From contig BPGU01000001.1 of the NCBI GenBank assembly GCA_026003195.1, positions 1,039,398 through 1,103,397 of the forward strand: DNA of 64,000 bases, read 5' to 3'. Made by a program: the position numbers and the translations under genes. Origin of the DNA: Armatimonadota bacterium. Lineage in GTDB: Bacteria > Armatimonadota > HRBIN16. Below are positions 50,683 to 60,197 of the stretch, in pieces; within the stretch, counting starts at the first letter, position 1, and each line of letters opens with the position of its first letter. The notes beneath the pieces were generated by a model that ran no database searches, was not told where the DNA came from, and saw nothing but the letters and a program-made list of their open reading frames with translations.

Positions 50683-52424
50683 ACAATTTCTGGCGACTGC
50701 TGGGTTATCTCAAGCCTTACCGATGGCGCGTTATCGCGGCTGTGCTCCTCATGGCGCTGATTACCGTGAGCGCGGTGCCCATGCCCCTGTTGTTCCAGTA
50801 CGTCATCGACGACGTCTTCCCACACAAGAAGTGGAGCGCACTGACCTGGGTCTTCTGGGCAGTTATCGGCATCCATGTATTGCGCGGGGTGGTTTCCTTT
50901 ACTCTCAACTATCTTATCAACTGGTTAGGACAGCGAGTGGTTTTCGACCTGCGCTTCCAGAGCTACCGCCATCTCAACCGCCTCTCGCTCAGTTACTATG
51001 ACCAGCGGCAGACGGGCAAGATTATGGCGCGTCTGACCGGCGACATCGACGTCATCCAGTATATGATTACCGGTGGGTTCGTCACGCTGATCACTGACAT
51101 TGTGACACTGGTTGCGGTCACAGGGGTGATTTTCTGGAAGGAGTGGCGGCTTGCACTCATTACGCTGGCAGTAGTGCCGCTGTATGTGCTGGTCTACAAG
51201 CTGTACCTCAAATATATTCGCGAACTGAGCGTGCAGCTGCGCGAGAAGTGGGACGCGATGCTGGGCACACTGCAGGAGAAGATAGCGGGCATCAGCGTGG
51301 TGAAAGCCTTTGTGCGCGAAGATGATGAGACCGAGCGCTTCATGCAGACGGTGAAAGAGAACTTCGCACTGGGCATGAAGCAGGTACACCTGAACCGACA
51401 GCTGGGGCTTCTGGCAGGACTGGTGCGCGCGGTGGGCACGGCAGCGGTGTGGTACTATGGGAGCGTGCTGGTGCTGGGCAGGCAGCTGCAGGCGGGCGAA
51501 CTGCTTGCATTTACTTTCTACATGGGCTATCTCTATGATCCGGCCGTGCGCGTGGTAGACTTCAACATCACCCTGCAATGGGCGGGAGCGGCGATTGACC
51601 GCGTGTTCGAGGTGCTGGATACTCGTCCCGATATCGAAGACTCGCCGAACGCTCGCCCGCTTCCCGATATGCGTGGAGAGATCGAGTTTCGCAATGTGAG
51701 CTTCGGTTACCGTCCTGACCAGCTGGTGCTGAAAAACGTCAACCTGCACATTCGCCCGGGTGAGGTGGTTGCACTGGTCGGTCCCAGCGGGGCAGGGAAG
51801 AGCACGCTGGTGAACCTGGTCGCTCGCTTTTACGACGTCACGGACGGTCAGGTGCTGATAGATGGTGTGGATGTACGCGACATCAAACTGGAATCCATCC
51901 GTCGCAACGTCGGGATGGTGATGCAGGAGTCGTTGCTGTTTTCGGTGACCATTAAGGAGAACATCGCCTATGGCAGGCATGATGCAACCGAAGAGGAGAT
52001 CGTGCGCGCTGCCAAGCAGGCAGACCTGCACGACTTCATCCTGAGCCTGCCCGACGCCTACGACACCAAAATCGGTGAAGACGGCATCAAGCTATCGGTA
52101 GGGCAGAAACAGCGCCTGTCTATCGCCCGCGCCATTTTGACCGACCCCAAGATACTGATACTGGACGACGCTACCAGTGCACTGGACAGCCAGACGGAGG
52201 CGAACGTGCAGGAGGCATTAGAGCATGTGATGCAAGGACGTACCAGTATCATTATCGCGCACCGTCTGTCCACCGTGGTGAACGCGGACAAGATCGTGGT
52301 GCTGGACAAAGGGGAAGTGGTGGACATCGGCACGCACGAGGAGCTGGTGAACAAGCCCGGCGTGTACCGCACGCTCTACGAGGAACAGTTTAAGTCGGCG
52401 GCGGACTTGCTGTTGGTGGAGTAA
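50679..52424 (+). CDS. ABC exporter, fused permease and ATPase (MsbA-like)
   Basis: A 581-residue half-transporter that dimerises in the inner membrane. Six membrane helices span about 15-310; the ATPase domain has Walker A GPSGAGKST, Q-loop MQESLLF, signature LSVGQKQRLSIARA, Walker B ILILDDATSALD and the H-loop IIAHRLSTV. Type IV exporters of this kind move lipids, drugs or peptides. The start overlaps the previous gene by 4 bases. It is followed by an AT-rich gap and the third prepilin. Confidence 0.93.
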   Translation: MNNFWRLLGYLKPYRWRVIAAVLLMALITVSAVPMPLLFQYVIDDVFPHKKWSALTWVFWAVIGIHVLRGVVSFTLNYLINWLGQRVVFDLRFQSYRHLNRLSLSYYDQRQTGKIMARLTGDIDVIQYMITGGFVTLITDIVTLVAVTGVIFWKEWRLALITLAVVPLYVLVYKLYLKYIRELSVQLREKWDAMLGTLQEKIAGISVVKAFVREDDETERFMQTVKENFALGMKQVHLNRQLGLLAGLVRAVGTAAVWYYGSVLVLGRQLQAGELLAFTFYMGYLYDPAVRVVDFNITLQWAGAAIDRVFEVLDTRPDIEDSPNARPLPDMRGEIEFRNVSFGYRPDQLVLKNVNLHIRPGEVVALVGPSGAGKSTLVNLVARFYDVTDGQVLIDGVDVRDIKLESIRRNVGMVMQESLLFSVTIKENIAYGRHDATEEEIVRAAKQADLHDFILSLPDAYDTKIGEDGIKLSVGQKQRLSIARAILTDPKILILDDATSALDSQTEANVQEALEHVMQGRTSIIIAHRLSTVVNADKIVVLDKGEVVDIGTHEELVNKPGVYRTLYEEQFKSAADLLLVE

Positions 52425-52456
52425 AGATTTTTTTCCAAAATGTTCTCCTTTACCTC

Positions 52457-52515
52457 TTGACATCCGTTGTGGCGAGCTGTATACTGTAACTAAGCGTACA
52501 CCGTTATAGAACGGT
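52457..52515 (+). promoter_or_regulatory. Third prepilin promoter with a different palindrome
   Basis: TTGACA (52457-52462), 17 bases, TATACT (52480-52485), then the palindrome ACCGTT-ATAG-AACGGT (52500-52515) 15 bases past the -10 box. The palindrome differs from the TTGCGTAA operators at 32043 and 34200, so another regulator is expected. Confidence 0.75.
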
Positions 52516-52538
52516 TCAAAATGGTCAGGAGGTTTCCG

Positions 52539-53318
52539 ATGCGAAAAGGCTTCACCCTGATTGAGCTGCTTGTGGTTATCGCGATTATCGCGATACTGGC
52601 AGCCATTCTGTTCCCCGTCTTCGCGCAGGCTCGCTCTAAAGCGCGACAGACCGCGTGCATCAGCCACAGCAAGCAAATCGGATTGGCGATTATGATGTAC
52701 GCCCAGGACTATGAGGAAACGTACCCGCCTTACCAGATTGTGATCCCGTGCCCGTGGCCCGACGTGTGCGGCACCTCACTGGTATCCGCTGGCTACCTGT
52801 ACCTCGTTCAGCCGTATTCCAAGAACAATCTGTACTCCCAGTGCCCGGAGGCAAAGAAGCTGGATACGAGCGGCGCGGGAGGCAAGCGGCTATGGCTGGA
52901 AGGGCGCGTTGGCTACGGTATGGCGGTGCCTGTGCCCGGCAGTAGCGGTGCTTTCGGCGCGATGGCTCGGATGGAGTCCCCCGCGAATCACGTCCTGGTT
53001 GCCGACGCCGTACCCGATGGACCAAGTAGTCTGCCACTGCACAACGCCTGGGGAGCATACATGAACCACATGTCTCCGCCCTTTAGTCCCACCGCGTGGG
53101 GGCTGACCGGCACATGGCAGACCTGGCACCAGCGTCCTCACGGACGGCACACCGGCAAAGTCACCACCATCTTCTGCGACGGTCACGTGAAGGCACTGCC
53201 GTTCGAGGCGCTGTATCCTGTTGATGAGAAAATATGCACTCAGGGAGATGGCATGGGGTGCTCCACTCTCAACCTGTTGCCGGAGCAGGCGCCCCAGCAG
53301 TGGGAGCTGTGGAAGTAG
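52539..53318 (+). CDS. Prepilin-like protein (H-X9-DG type)
   Basis: A 259-residue pilin-like protein with the prepilin site [18 protein letters not shown] and [16 protein letters not shown]. The C-terminus holds the full H-X9-DG element ([16 protein letters not shown]) and extra Cys pairs that may form disulfides. Start ATG 52539 follows AGGAGG at 52528-52533. It is a single-gene unit between a strong promoter and a strong terminator. Its paralogues at 32087 and 34240 are under LacI-type control. Confidence 0.9.
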   Translation: MRKGFTLIELLVVIAIIAILAAILFPVFAQARSKARQTACISHSKQIGLAIMMYAQDYEETYPPYQIVIPCPWPDVCGTSLVSAGYLYLVQPYSKNNLYSQCPEAKKLDTSGAGGKRLWLEGRVGYGMAVPVPGSSGAFGAMARMESPANHVLVADAVPDGPSSLPLHNAWGAYMNHMSPPFSPTAWGLTGTWQTWHQRPHGRHTGKVTTIFCDGHVKALPFEALYPVDEKICTQGDGMGCSTLNLLPEQAPQQWELWK

Positions 53319-53338
53319 ACAGGGTGTGAGCATAAGGC

Positions 53339-53368
53339 GGCGCGGACACATTGTCCGCGCCATTTTTT
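53339..53368 (+). terminator. Rho-independent terminator after the third prepilin
   Basis: GGCGCGGACA / TGTCCGCGCC 10-bp stem, 3-base loop CAT, then ATTTTTT. Confidence 0.93.
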
Positions 53369-53429
53369 GTTGTGTGCCTGCAACTTCCTCACCGTGCAGG
53401 GGTCTATAAACACCGATAGGGAAGGTGTG

Positions 53430-53459
53430 TTGACAACGCCTTCCCATTAGTGCGATAAT
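53430..53459 (+). promoter_or_regulatory. Promoter of the pspA operon
   Basis: TTGACA (53430-53435), 18 bases, GATAAT (53454-53459), 40 bases before the pspA ATG. No sigma54-type GG-N10-GC boxes were noticed. Confidence 0.72.
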
Positions 53460-53499
53460 ACCGGTGACAACGCAGGGCGAAAGGAGTGGGCTGTAGCGA

Positions 53500-54288
53500 A
53501 TGCTCAAGCGACTATTCCGATATATTCGGGCGCTATTCGGTAGCCTCCTGGGGCAGGTGGAGAACCCGGAGGTGATTCTGGAACAGGCGCGCGAGGAGAT
53601 GCGCGAGAATCTGCTCAAGAACAAGGAACGTGCCGTTCAGGCGATTACCGAGCGCAATCGCCTGCGCGCCGAGGTGGAGAAGCTGGAACGTGCCTGCATG
53701 GACCTGGAGCGACGGGCGGAGATGGCACTGCGCAAGGGCGACAGGGAGCTGGCGAAACAGTTCTTGATGGAGAAAGCTTCATACCAGCGCTCGCTAGAAT
53801 CGGTGAAGCAGGCACTGGCGCAGGCAGACCAGGTGGTCGAACAGGTGAAGCTTGCTATTAAGCGTGATGAGGAGCGGGTGCGCCAGAAAACGGCGGAAAT
53901 CCTCGCCCAGAAGGCGCGCTGGAAGAGTGCACAGATCCAGAACTCCATCAACAAAGCGCTGGAAGGGATGTCGATGGACGATGTATCCCGCGACCTCGAG
54001 CGGGTGGAGGACAAAATCAGCCGTGCGGAGGCAGAAGCGCAGGCGCGTGCGGAAATGGCTCGCGAAAGCGTGACGGGGCGAGTAGCCGAGCTGGAGGACT
54101 ACGCAGCCAGCCAGGCGGCTGAGGAAGAACTGGCAAAGCTGGAAGCGAGACTGGGGCTGGCTCCAGCGGCTGGTGAAACCCAGCAGGCTCAACCTGTGCC
54201 GGTGGAAACCAGCGAGGTAGATAAGGAGCTTCAGGAACTGGAGGCACGGCTCAAAGGAGACAGCAACACAACCACCTCTGGCTCATGA
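53500..54288 (+). CDS. pspA: PspA/IM30 (Vipp1) family membrane-stress protein
   Basis: A 262-residue peripheral membrane protein of the PspA/Vipp1 (ESCRT-III-like) family. The amphipathic start MLKRLFRYIRALFG and ENPEVILEQAREEMREN are characteristic, followed by long coiled-coil helices (about 30-220) and an acidic tail. These proteins polymerise on damaged inner membranes. The 4-base overlap with the next gene couples it to a putative outer-membrane barrel, unlike classical psp operons with pspBC. It has a vegetative-type promoter. Confidence 0.93.
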   Translation: MLKRLFRYIRALFGSLLGQVENPEVILEQAREEMRENLLKNKERAVQAITERNRLRAEVEKLERACMDLERRAEMALRKGDRELAKQFLMEKASYQRSLESVKQALAQADQVVEQVKLAIKRDEERVRQKTAEILAQKARWKSAQIQNSINKALEGMSMDDVSRDLERVEDKISRAEAEAQARAEMARESVTGRVAELEDYAASQAAEEELAKLEARLGLAPAAGETQQAQPVPVETSEVDKELQELEARLKGDSNTTTSGS

Positions 54289-55166
54289 TGAAAGCGCTCT
54301 TTGGTGTGCTGCTGACAGGATGGTTGGCGCTGGCGGTCATGTGTGGTGCAGAACCGCTGTATGAGTTCGGCTTTAACATCCGTGCGCGCATGCGCGTAGA
54401 CAACAACCGCAACGCCAACCTGTTGCTTTACTCGCAGTTGGGAGAGTACTCGGATGTGCACCTTGCTCTCTATGGGGAGAATCGGCTGAGCATCTACTTT
54501 GCGCAGAAGTTGCAGAACTTTGATAAGCCGGTAGACCCGGACGATATCGAGCAAGCTTTCCTCAGTTATGAGGGGCGAGGCTGGAATGTCCGGGCGGGCA
54601 AGATGTGGGTGCCGTTTGGGCAGGGGATGGGGGAACGTGAGCTGGCAAAAGGCGTCTTCCTTTCTGTACCCATTTGGCGCGGCAACACGCTGGATATTGC
54701 GCTTGCCCACAACGGCAGCCGTCGCCAACAGGGTATGTTCTGTCGTTTCGGTTCGCGCTCGCTGGGCGCGTCCGTGGCGGTGGGGGAGAACCTGGCGCTC
54801 AGCAAAACCGCCTTTCGCTTCATCCGCGGCGAAGAGTATGAACCGGCTCTGGGCAAAGGGTACGGTTTGCTGGTGGGGCTGGATACCCGACAGATTGCCG
54901 GTATTACGCTGTGGCAGATGGAAGCGATCATAGCACGGCGTGGTCAGCTGCCGGATACGGAGTTCCTTATCGTGCAGGCGTCGATACGGTTGCCTGCCGG
55001 TCTGAACCCGGTGGTGCGTGCGGAGGCAGATAGTCATGCCCGCGAGTTGCGCTGGATGGTCTCTATGCAGCAAAACGTGGGTGGAGGCTTTGTGCTGTAT
55101 CCGCAGGTGGTGTTTCGACGGTCGGATTTCGAGCAGGCGAATATCGAGTTGAGGGCAAGTTTCTGA
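54285..55166 (+). CDS. Putative outer-membrane beta-barrel protein
   Basis: A 293-residue exported protein. The signal peptide (ALFGVLLTGWLALAVMCG) ends near GAEP. The rest alternates polar and apolar residues in strands such as EFGFNIRARMRVDN, SYEGRGWNVRAGKMWVPFG and DIALAHNGS, and ends with a C-terminal strand finishing in Phe (ELRASF), like porin-type barrels and phosphate-selective porin relatives. No exact family named. ATGA overlaps on both sides place it in one transcript with pspA and the J-like gene. Confidence 0.7.
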   Translation: MMKALFGVLLTGWLALAVMCGAEPLYEFGFNIRARMRVDNNRNANLLLYSQLGEYSDVHLALYGENRLSIYFAQKLQNFDKPVDPDDIEQAFLSYEGRGWNVRAGKMWVPFGQGMGERELAKGVFLSVPIWRGNTLDIALAHNGSRRQQGMFCRFGSRSLGASVAVGENLALSKTAFRFIRGEEYEPALGKGYGLLVGLDTRQIAGITLWQMEAIIARRGQLPDTEFLIVQASIRLPAGLNPVVRAEADSHARELRWMVSMQQNVGGGFVLYPQVVFRRSDFEQANIELRASF

Positions 55167-55627
55167 TGGGCATCTCACGACGCATCCGACGAATCCTCAA
55201 AGGCTATGTGAAAACCGCACGCGAGCGGCTGGACGAGCTCGAGGCGGAACTGAATGCGCGGCGGGAGCTGGAGGACTATCTGGAGCCCGGAGGCGGTTCC
55301 GGGGTAAACCTGCCGCCTGAGGTATCCACCGCTCGCCCCACGCTACCGCCAGTGGAGCAGGGGAGTACATCCTCAGGCGCTGTGCCGTTGTCACCAGACC
55401 TTCAAGCGCACTTCCGCTTGCTGGGTATCCCTTCCAACGCCGACCTCCGCCAGGCGCAAGAGGCGTATAAACAGCTGATGGAGCGCGCCAAGCCCGAACG
55501 GTTCCCGGAAGGTTCGGAAGAGCGACGGCGGGCGGAACAGATTTGCCAGCGCATCCAGCAGGCATACGACGCGGTGAGGCAGTATCTGGACCCCACCAGC
55601 GCACGGTTCGACCGCCTCGAAATCTGA
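55166..55627 (+). CDS. J-domain-like protein lacking the HPD motif
   Basis: A 153-residue soluble protein. The N-terminus (RRIRRILKGYVKTARERLDELEAELN) is basic and helical; a Pro/Ser-rich linker follows; residues about 75-150 form a J-like three-helix unit (HFRLLGIPSNADLRQAQEAYKQLM, then AYDAVRQYLDP). The DnaK-activating HPD tripeptide is absent (its place reads AKPERFP), so it probably binds without stimulating Hsp70. Starts on the last base of the barrel gene stop. Confidence 0.7.
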   Translation: MGISRRIRRILKGYVKTARERLDELEAELNARRELEDYLEPGGGSGVNLPPEVSTARPTLPPVEQGSTSSGAVPLSPDLQAHFRLLGIPSNADLRQAQEAYKQLMERAKPERFPEGSEERRRAEQICQRIQQAYDAVRQYLDPTSARFDRLEI

Positions 55628-55637
55628 AGGGCTGCCG

Positions 55638-56624
55638 ATGAGCACGCCAAAGATAACCAGATACTCCATCGCTATCTACCTGCTGATTCTTATCCTTTTC
55701 TTCGCTCTGGTCACCGAAGGGCGTTTCATTGAACAGCGAAATCTCGTCAATATACTTCTGCAAAGTGCCATTAACACCATTTTGGCGGTAGGTATGACGC
55801 TGGTGATTATCACCGGCGGGATAGACCTTTCTGTGGGCTCGGTGCTGGCGCTGTGCGGCCTGGTGGGCACTGACCTCATGATGAACGGGCTGGTACTGGG
55901 CGGACGAACCCTGGTTCCGAAACCGGAGCTGGCAGTGGGCATACCGATTGCGGTACTGGTCTCCTGCGTGCTGGGTGCTCTCATCGGCTGGTGGAACGGC
56001 TGGCTGATTGCCCGCTGGAACATCGCACCGTTCATCGTCACACTGGCGACTATGACCATCGCGCGGGGAACGGCGTTCGTGTATTCTGATGGCAAGCCGG
56101 TGGGGAATCTGCCGGAAGCTTTCAATCGTCTGGGCGGCGGCACGGGAGGCGAGGTTCTGGGCATCCCCATTCCGGTATGGATTGCCATTTTTGTAGCATT
56201 GTGTGCACTGGTCATACTGCGGGCAACCCAGTTTGGACGCGCGGTTTACGCTGTCGGTGGCAACGAGCAGGCGGCTCGTTTGTCGGGCGTAGACGTGGCG
56301 AGAGTGAAAATGGTGGTGTACATGCTATCCGGTTTTCTGGCTGGGCTGTGCGGCATCGTGCAGGCGGCGAGGCTGGGCGCGGGCGACCCGAAATACGGCG
56401 AGATGTACGAGTTGAACGCGATCGCAGCAGTGGTGCTGGGCGGAGCGAGCCTGGCAGGCGGACGTGGAGGCGTCGGTGGCACGGTCATTGGGGCGATGCT
56501 CATTGGCGCGCTGGATAACGGACTGGTGATGGCAGGAGTGTCGGCGTTTTACCAGAAAGTCGTGAAAGGGGTAGTGATTCTGCTGGCGGTGCTGGGCGAC
56601 GTGTGGCAGCGTCGGCGACGATAG
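55638..56624 (+). CDS. Sugar ABC transporter permease (RbsC-like)
   Basis: A 328-residue inner-membrane permease with about eight to ten helices. The family signature is seen in GGIDLSVGSVLAL, GWWNGWLIARWNIAPFIVTLATM and the EAA-like AVGGNEQAARLSGVDVARVK. Members import ribose, xylose, galactose or autoinducer-2. No ATPase or binding protein gene is adjacent, so partners must lie elsewhere. It begins 10 bases after the J-like gene and may be read from the pspA promoter. Confidence 0.93.
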   Translation: MSTPKITRYSIAIYLLILILFFALVTEGRFIEQRNLVNILLQSAINTILAVGMTLVIITGGIDLSVGSVLALCGLVGTDLMMNGLVLGGRTLVPKPELAVGIPIAVLVSCVLGALIGWWNGWLIARWNIAPFIVTLATMTIARGTAFVYSDGKPVGNLPEAFNRLGGGTGGEVLGIPIPVWIAIFVALCALVILRATQFGRAVYAVGGNEQAARLSGVDVARVKMVVYMLSGFLAGLCGIVQAARLGAGDPKYGEMYELNAIAAVVLGGASLAGGRGGVGGTVIGAMLIGALDNGLVMAGVSAFYQKVVKGVVILLAVLGDVWQRRRR

Positions 56625-56685
56625 CCGTTGATAAAACATAATATTTCTTATCGGACGTTACATATCTATCCTGAGGGGGTAAGAC

Positions 56686-59600
56686 ATGAGACGTTTGTTC
56701 GGGGTGCTCCTGTGTTGCCTTGCGCTTGCTGGTTTGGCTAGGGCGCAATCGCTGGAAGCCGGGTTCCGAAATCCGCCGGATTGGGCACGTCCCTGGGTCT
56801 ACTGGTTCTGGCTGAACGGCAACATGACGCGCGAAGGCATCACTGCCGACCTTGAAGCCATGCAGCGCGTCGGTATCGGCGGTGTGTTGATTATGGAGGT
56901 TGACCAGGGCGTTCCACTGGGTTCGGTTCCTTTCGCCAGCCCTCAGTGGCGCGAACTGTTCCAGCATGTGGTCTCCGAAGCACATCGGCTCGGCTTGGAA
57001 GTGAACATGAACAATGATGCGGGCTGGTGCGGTAGTGGTGGCCCGTGGGTACCCCCTGACAAAGCCATGCAAAAACTGGTGTGGACGGAAACACAAGTTG
57101 CCGGACCAGCACATATAGACATTGTTCTACCTCAACCACAGGTTGTCGCGGGCTACTACCGGGATGTGGCGGTACTCGCCTTCCCTACTCCTGCCGCTGA
57201 CTACCGTATCCCCGACATTGCTGGCAAATCGGCTCTCATTCGTCAGGAGTTCGTTCCGCCAGCTTCGTACCCGGAGCCGGACGCTTCTGCGGTGGTGAGA
57301 TATGAAAATGTGATAAACCTTACTTCTTATATCCAAGAAAACGGCACGCTCATCTGGGATGTGCCAGAGGGTCGCTGGACGATCCTGCGCATCGGGCATA
57401 CGCCCACTGGTGCGATGAACGCCCCGTCACCTGTCTCAGGTCGCGGTCTGGAATGCGACAAGCTCAGTCAGGAAGGCATTGAGACGCACTTCGCGGGCTT
57501 TATGGCGAAACTGATCTCCGATGTGGGTCATCTGGCAGGCAAGACGCTGGTCGCGACGCATATCGATAGCTGGGAGGTTGGCTCTCAGAACTGGACGCCG
57601 CGCTTTCGGGAGGAGTTTCGGCGGCGACGCGGCTACGATCCCCTGCCCTATCTACCGGTTCTCACAGGCAGAGTGGTAGAAAGCGCAGAGGTATCGGAAC
57701 GCTTCCTCTGGGACTGGCGGCAGACCATCTCTGAGCTGCTGATAGAGAACTACGCGGGACATCTGCGTACCCTTGCCCACCGTCACGGTCTACGCCTGAG
57801 CATCGAGGCGTACGGCGATTGCGTTTTCGACGACATGGCTTACGCCGGGCGTGCTGACGAACCCATGGCAGAGTTTTGGACGACGCCTCGTCTGGCAGCT
57901 AGCAACACGCTGCCAGCGATGGCTTCTGCCGCGCATGTTTACGGCAAGCGCGTGGTGGGTGCAGAGGCGTTTACTGCCGATTCCGCCGAACGGTGGCTGC
58001 ATCATCCGGGAAGCATCAAGTCGCTGGGCGACTGGGCGTTTTGCCAGGGCATCAATCGCTTCGTCTTCCACCGCTACGCCCTGCAACCCTGGAGAGACCG
58101 ACGCCCCGGCATGAGCATGGGACCCTGGGGCTTGCACTATGAGCGCACGCAAACATGGTGGGAGTATTCCAAGCCCTGGCACCGTTATCTTGCCCGCTGC
58201 CAGTATCTGCTGCAGCAGGGCATGCCTGTGGTAGATGTGCTTTTCGTGGCGCCGGAGGGTGCGCCCCGCAGCTTTATCCCGCCTGCCTCCCTCAAACAGT
58301 TCGGTTACAGCGCGGATGCCTGCCCTGCGGAAGTGGTTCTGCGCGACCTGCAAGTGAAGAACGGGCGTCTGGTGCTGCCGCATGGTATGAGCTATCGCGT
58401 GCTGGTGTTGCCCGCCGTCGAGCGGATGACCCCGCGTCTGCTCAGGCGTGTCAAACAGCTGGTAGACGCCGGAGCGATTGTTGTGGGTGATACGGCTCCG
58501 GTCAAGTCCCCCAGCCTGTCGGGCTACCCACGCTGCGATGAAGAGGTGCGAGCGATTGCTGCCGAGCTCTGGGGCAAAGGCAAGGTCATCCGTGGCAAAT
58601 CGGTACAGCAGGTGTTGGCTTCGCTGGGAGTGCCTCCGGATTTCCGCGCCGATCGGCTTCTGGAGTTTGTTCATCGACGTATCGGCAACGCAGACGTGTA
58701 CTTCGTAGCCAACACCAGCGATCGCGCTGTCAGCGCGACCTGTGCGTTCCGCGTCTCCGGTAAGCGCCCGGAAATCTGGCATCCCGAAACAGGACGTATC
58801 GAACAGGTAGCGGTGTACAGGCAGGACAGGCAAATTACGCGGCTGCCTCTACACCTGAAGCCTTCGGAGTCGGTGTTTGTGGTTTTCAGAGCCTCTTCTC
58901 TTCGCGATGACCCCATAGTGCAGGTGAGACGTGGTGGACGCGATGTGTACTTTGTCTCTGCAGCACCGCCGGGAGTTCGCGTCCGCAGTGCGTTATGGGG
59001 ACCAGAGGGCGACGCCGCACGCACCAAAGATGTGACGGGGCAGGTACAGCGCATCGTGGACAGTGGCAGGCTTACCTTTACCGTGGCGGAGCTGGCATCC
59101 GAAGGTGACCCAGCATTCGGCGTGGTGAAGACACTGCGTGTGAAGTACGAAGTGGCAGGAAAAGTTTACACAGCCTCCGCGACAGACCCGGACACTATCG
59201 CGCTGTACCCGCCTCCCGACCCTGAACCGTTGTTGCGTATCGAGAAGCTGTCGGCAGGCAAGTTGCGTATAGAAGCGTTTCAGCCGGGCGATTACGAGCT
59301 GGTTTTCCGCTCGGGCAAGATCAGGCGATTCCGCGTATCCCCTGCCCCACCTACCCTGCCCGTGACAGGCGCGTGGAAAGTGCGGTTCACCCCCGGCTGG
59401 GGCGCACCGTCCGAGGTGGTTTTCCCCAGGCTCATCTCATGGAGCGAGCACGAGCATCCGGGCATCCGCTACTTCTCCGGTACGGCGACCTATCGTGCAT
59501 CGGTGCGCGTTCCGGCAAGCCTCTTACAACCAGAACAACGAGTCTATCTGCATCTGGGGCGTGTGGAGATGGTTGCATCTGTCCACATCAACGGCAAGCC

Positions 59601-59922
59601 TGCTGGCATATTGTGGAAAACGCCCTTCCAGGTGGACGTCACCGGTTTCCTGCGCCCCGGCGAGAACCTGATAGAGATACGGGTTGCTAACCTCTGGGTA
59701 AACCGCATGATTGGCGATGAACAGTTGCCGGAAGACAGTAATCGCAATCCCGATGGCACTTTGCGCGAATGGCCCGTGTGGCTACTGGAAGGGCGTCCCA
59801 GTCCCACCGGGCGGTACACGTTTACCACGTGGAGGTTATGGCGGAAGGATTCTGCCCTGCAACCTTCGGGATTGCTGGGTCCAGTGCGATTTGACACGAC
59901 GCGGTTGTTGACTCTTCGGTAA
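56686..59922 (+). CDS. GH106-type alpha-L-rhamnosidase, secreted
   Basis: A 1078-residue glycoside hydrolase. The signal peptide is MRRLFGVLLCCLALAGLARA. The mature protein starts with RPWVYWFWLNGNMTREGITADLEAM and GIGGVLIMEVDQG, the usual beginning of GH106, and continues through a TIM-barrel and beta-sandwich regions. The C-terminal 120 residues form a galactose-binding-like domain (ATYRASVRVPASLL, VDVTGFLRPGENLIEIRVANLW). GH106 enzymes release rhamnose from pectin, flavonoids or bacterial glycans. ATG 56686 follows a GAGGGGG site. Confidence 0.9.
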   Translation: MRRLFGVLLCCLALAGLARAQSLEAGFRNPPDWARPWVYWFWLNGNMTREGITADLEAMQRVGIGGVLIMEVDQGVPLGSVPFASPQWRELFQHVVSEAHRLGLEVNMNNDAGWCGSGGPWVPPDKAMQKLVWTETQVAGPAHIDIVLPQPQVVAGYYRDVAVLAFPTPAADYRIPDIAGKSALIRQEFVPPASYPEPDASAVVRYENVINLTSYIQENGTLIWDVPEGRWTILRIGHTPTGAMNAPSPVSGRGLECDKLSQEGIETHFAGFMAKLISDVGHLAGKTLVATHIDSWEVGSQNWTPRFREEFRRRRGYDPLPYLPVLTGRVVESAEVSERFLWDWRQTISELLIENYAGHLRTLAHRHGLRLSIEAYGDCVFDDMAYAGRADEPMAEFWTTPRLAASNTLPAMASAAHVYGKRVVGAEAFTADSAERWLHHPGSIKSLGDWAFCQGINRFVFHRYALQPWRDRRPGMSMGPWGLHYERTQTWWEYSKPWHRYLARCQYLLQQGMPVVDVLFVAPEGAPRSFIPPASLKQFGYSADACPAEVVLRDLQVKNGRLVLPHGMSYRVLVLPAVERMTPRLLRRVKQLVDAGAIVVGDTAPVKSPSLSGYPRCDEEVRAIAAELWGKGKVIRGKSVQQVLASLGVPPDFRADRLLEFVHRRIGNADVYFVANTSDRAVSATCAFRVSGKRPEIWHPETGRIEQVAVYRQDRQITRLPLHLKPSESVFVVFRASSLRDDPIVQVRRGGRDVYFVSAAPPGVRVRSALWGPEGDAARTKDVTGQVQRIVDSGRLTFTVAELASEGDPAFGVVKTLRVKYEVAGKVYTASATDPDTIALYPPPDPEPLLRIEKLSAGKLRIEAFQPGDYELVFRSGKIRRFRVSPAPPTLPVTGAWKVRFTPGWGAPSEVVFPRLISWSEHEHPGIRYFSGTATYRASVRVPASLLQPEQRVYLHLGRVEMVASVHINGKPAGILWKTPFQVDVTGFLRPGENLIEIRVANLWVNRMIGDEQLPEDSNRNPDGTLREWPVWLLEGRPSPTGRYTFTTWRLWRKDSALQPSGLLGPVRFDTTRLLTLR

Positions 59923-59927
59923 TCAAA

Positions 59928-59955
59928 ACAGCCCGAAACCTCAGTTTCGGGCTGT
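59928..59955. terminator. Bidirectional terminator between convergent genes
   Basis: ACAGCCCGAAAC / GTTTCGGGCTGT, perfect 12-bp stem with a 4-base loop. On the minus strand it is followed by TTTTGATT, a better T-tail than on the plus strand. Confidence 0.85.
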
Positions 59956-59962
59956 GTGTTTA

Positions 59963-60178
59963 CTATGCACGAGCGTTGCTCGCGTCTGCTGATGCCCGGC
60001 TGCCCAATTCGCTTTCGAGGCGCTGTACAATGTCTTGCGAACGCTGAATCAGACGCTGCACCTCGCTGATCTCGCTCTGCGCCCGCTCATGGCGCAGGGC
60101 AAGATATGCCGCGATACCTACGCCGACAATGGTGGCAACAGCCACTCCCAGCCACAGCCCGAGACGGTCCTTGCCCAT
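59963..60178 (-). CDS. Small single-pass membrane protein with helical tail
   Basis: A 71-residue protein. One membrane helix (LWLGVAVATIVGVGIAAYLAL, about 8-28) is followed by a charged helical region (SEISEVQRLIQRSQDIVQRLE) likely to form a coiled coil. It starts 19 bases after the response-regulator stop, with a GAGG-type site, and is probably cotranscribed with it. No family recognised. Confidence 0.75.
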   Translation of the reverse strand: MGKDRLGLWLGVAVATIVGVGIAAYLALRHERAQSEISEVQRLIQRSQDIVQRLESELGSRASADASNARA

Positions 60179-60197
60179 TGCATTCCTCGCTTTCGGG

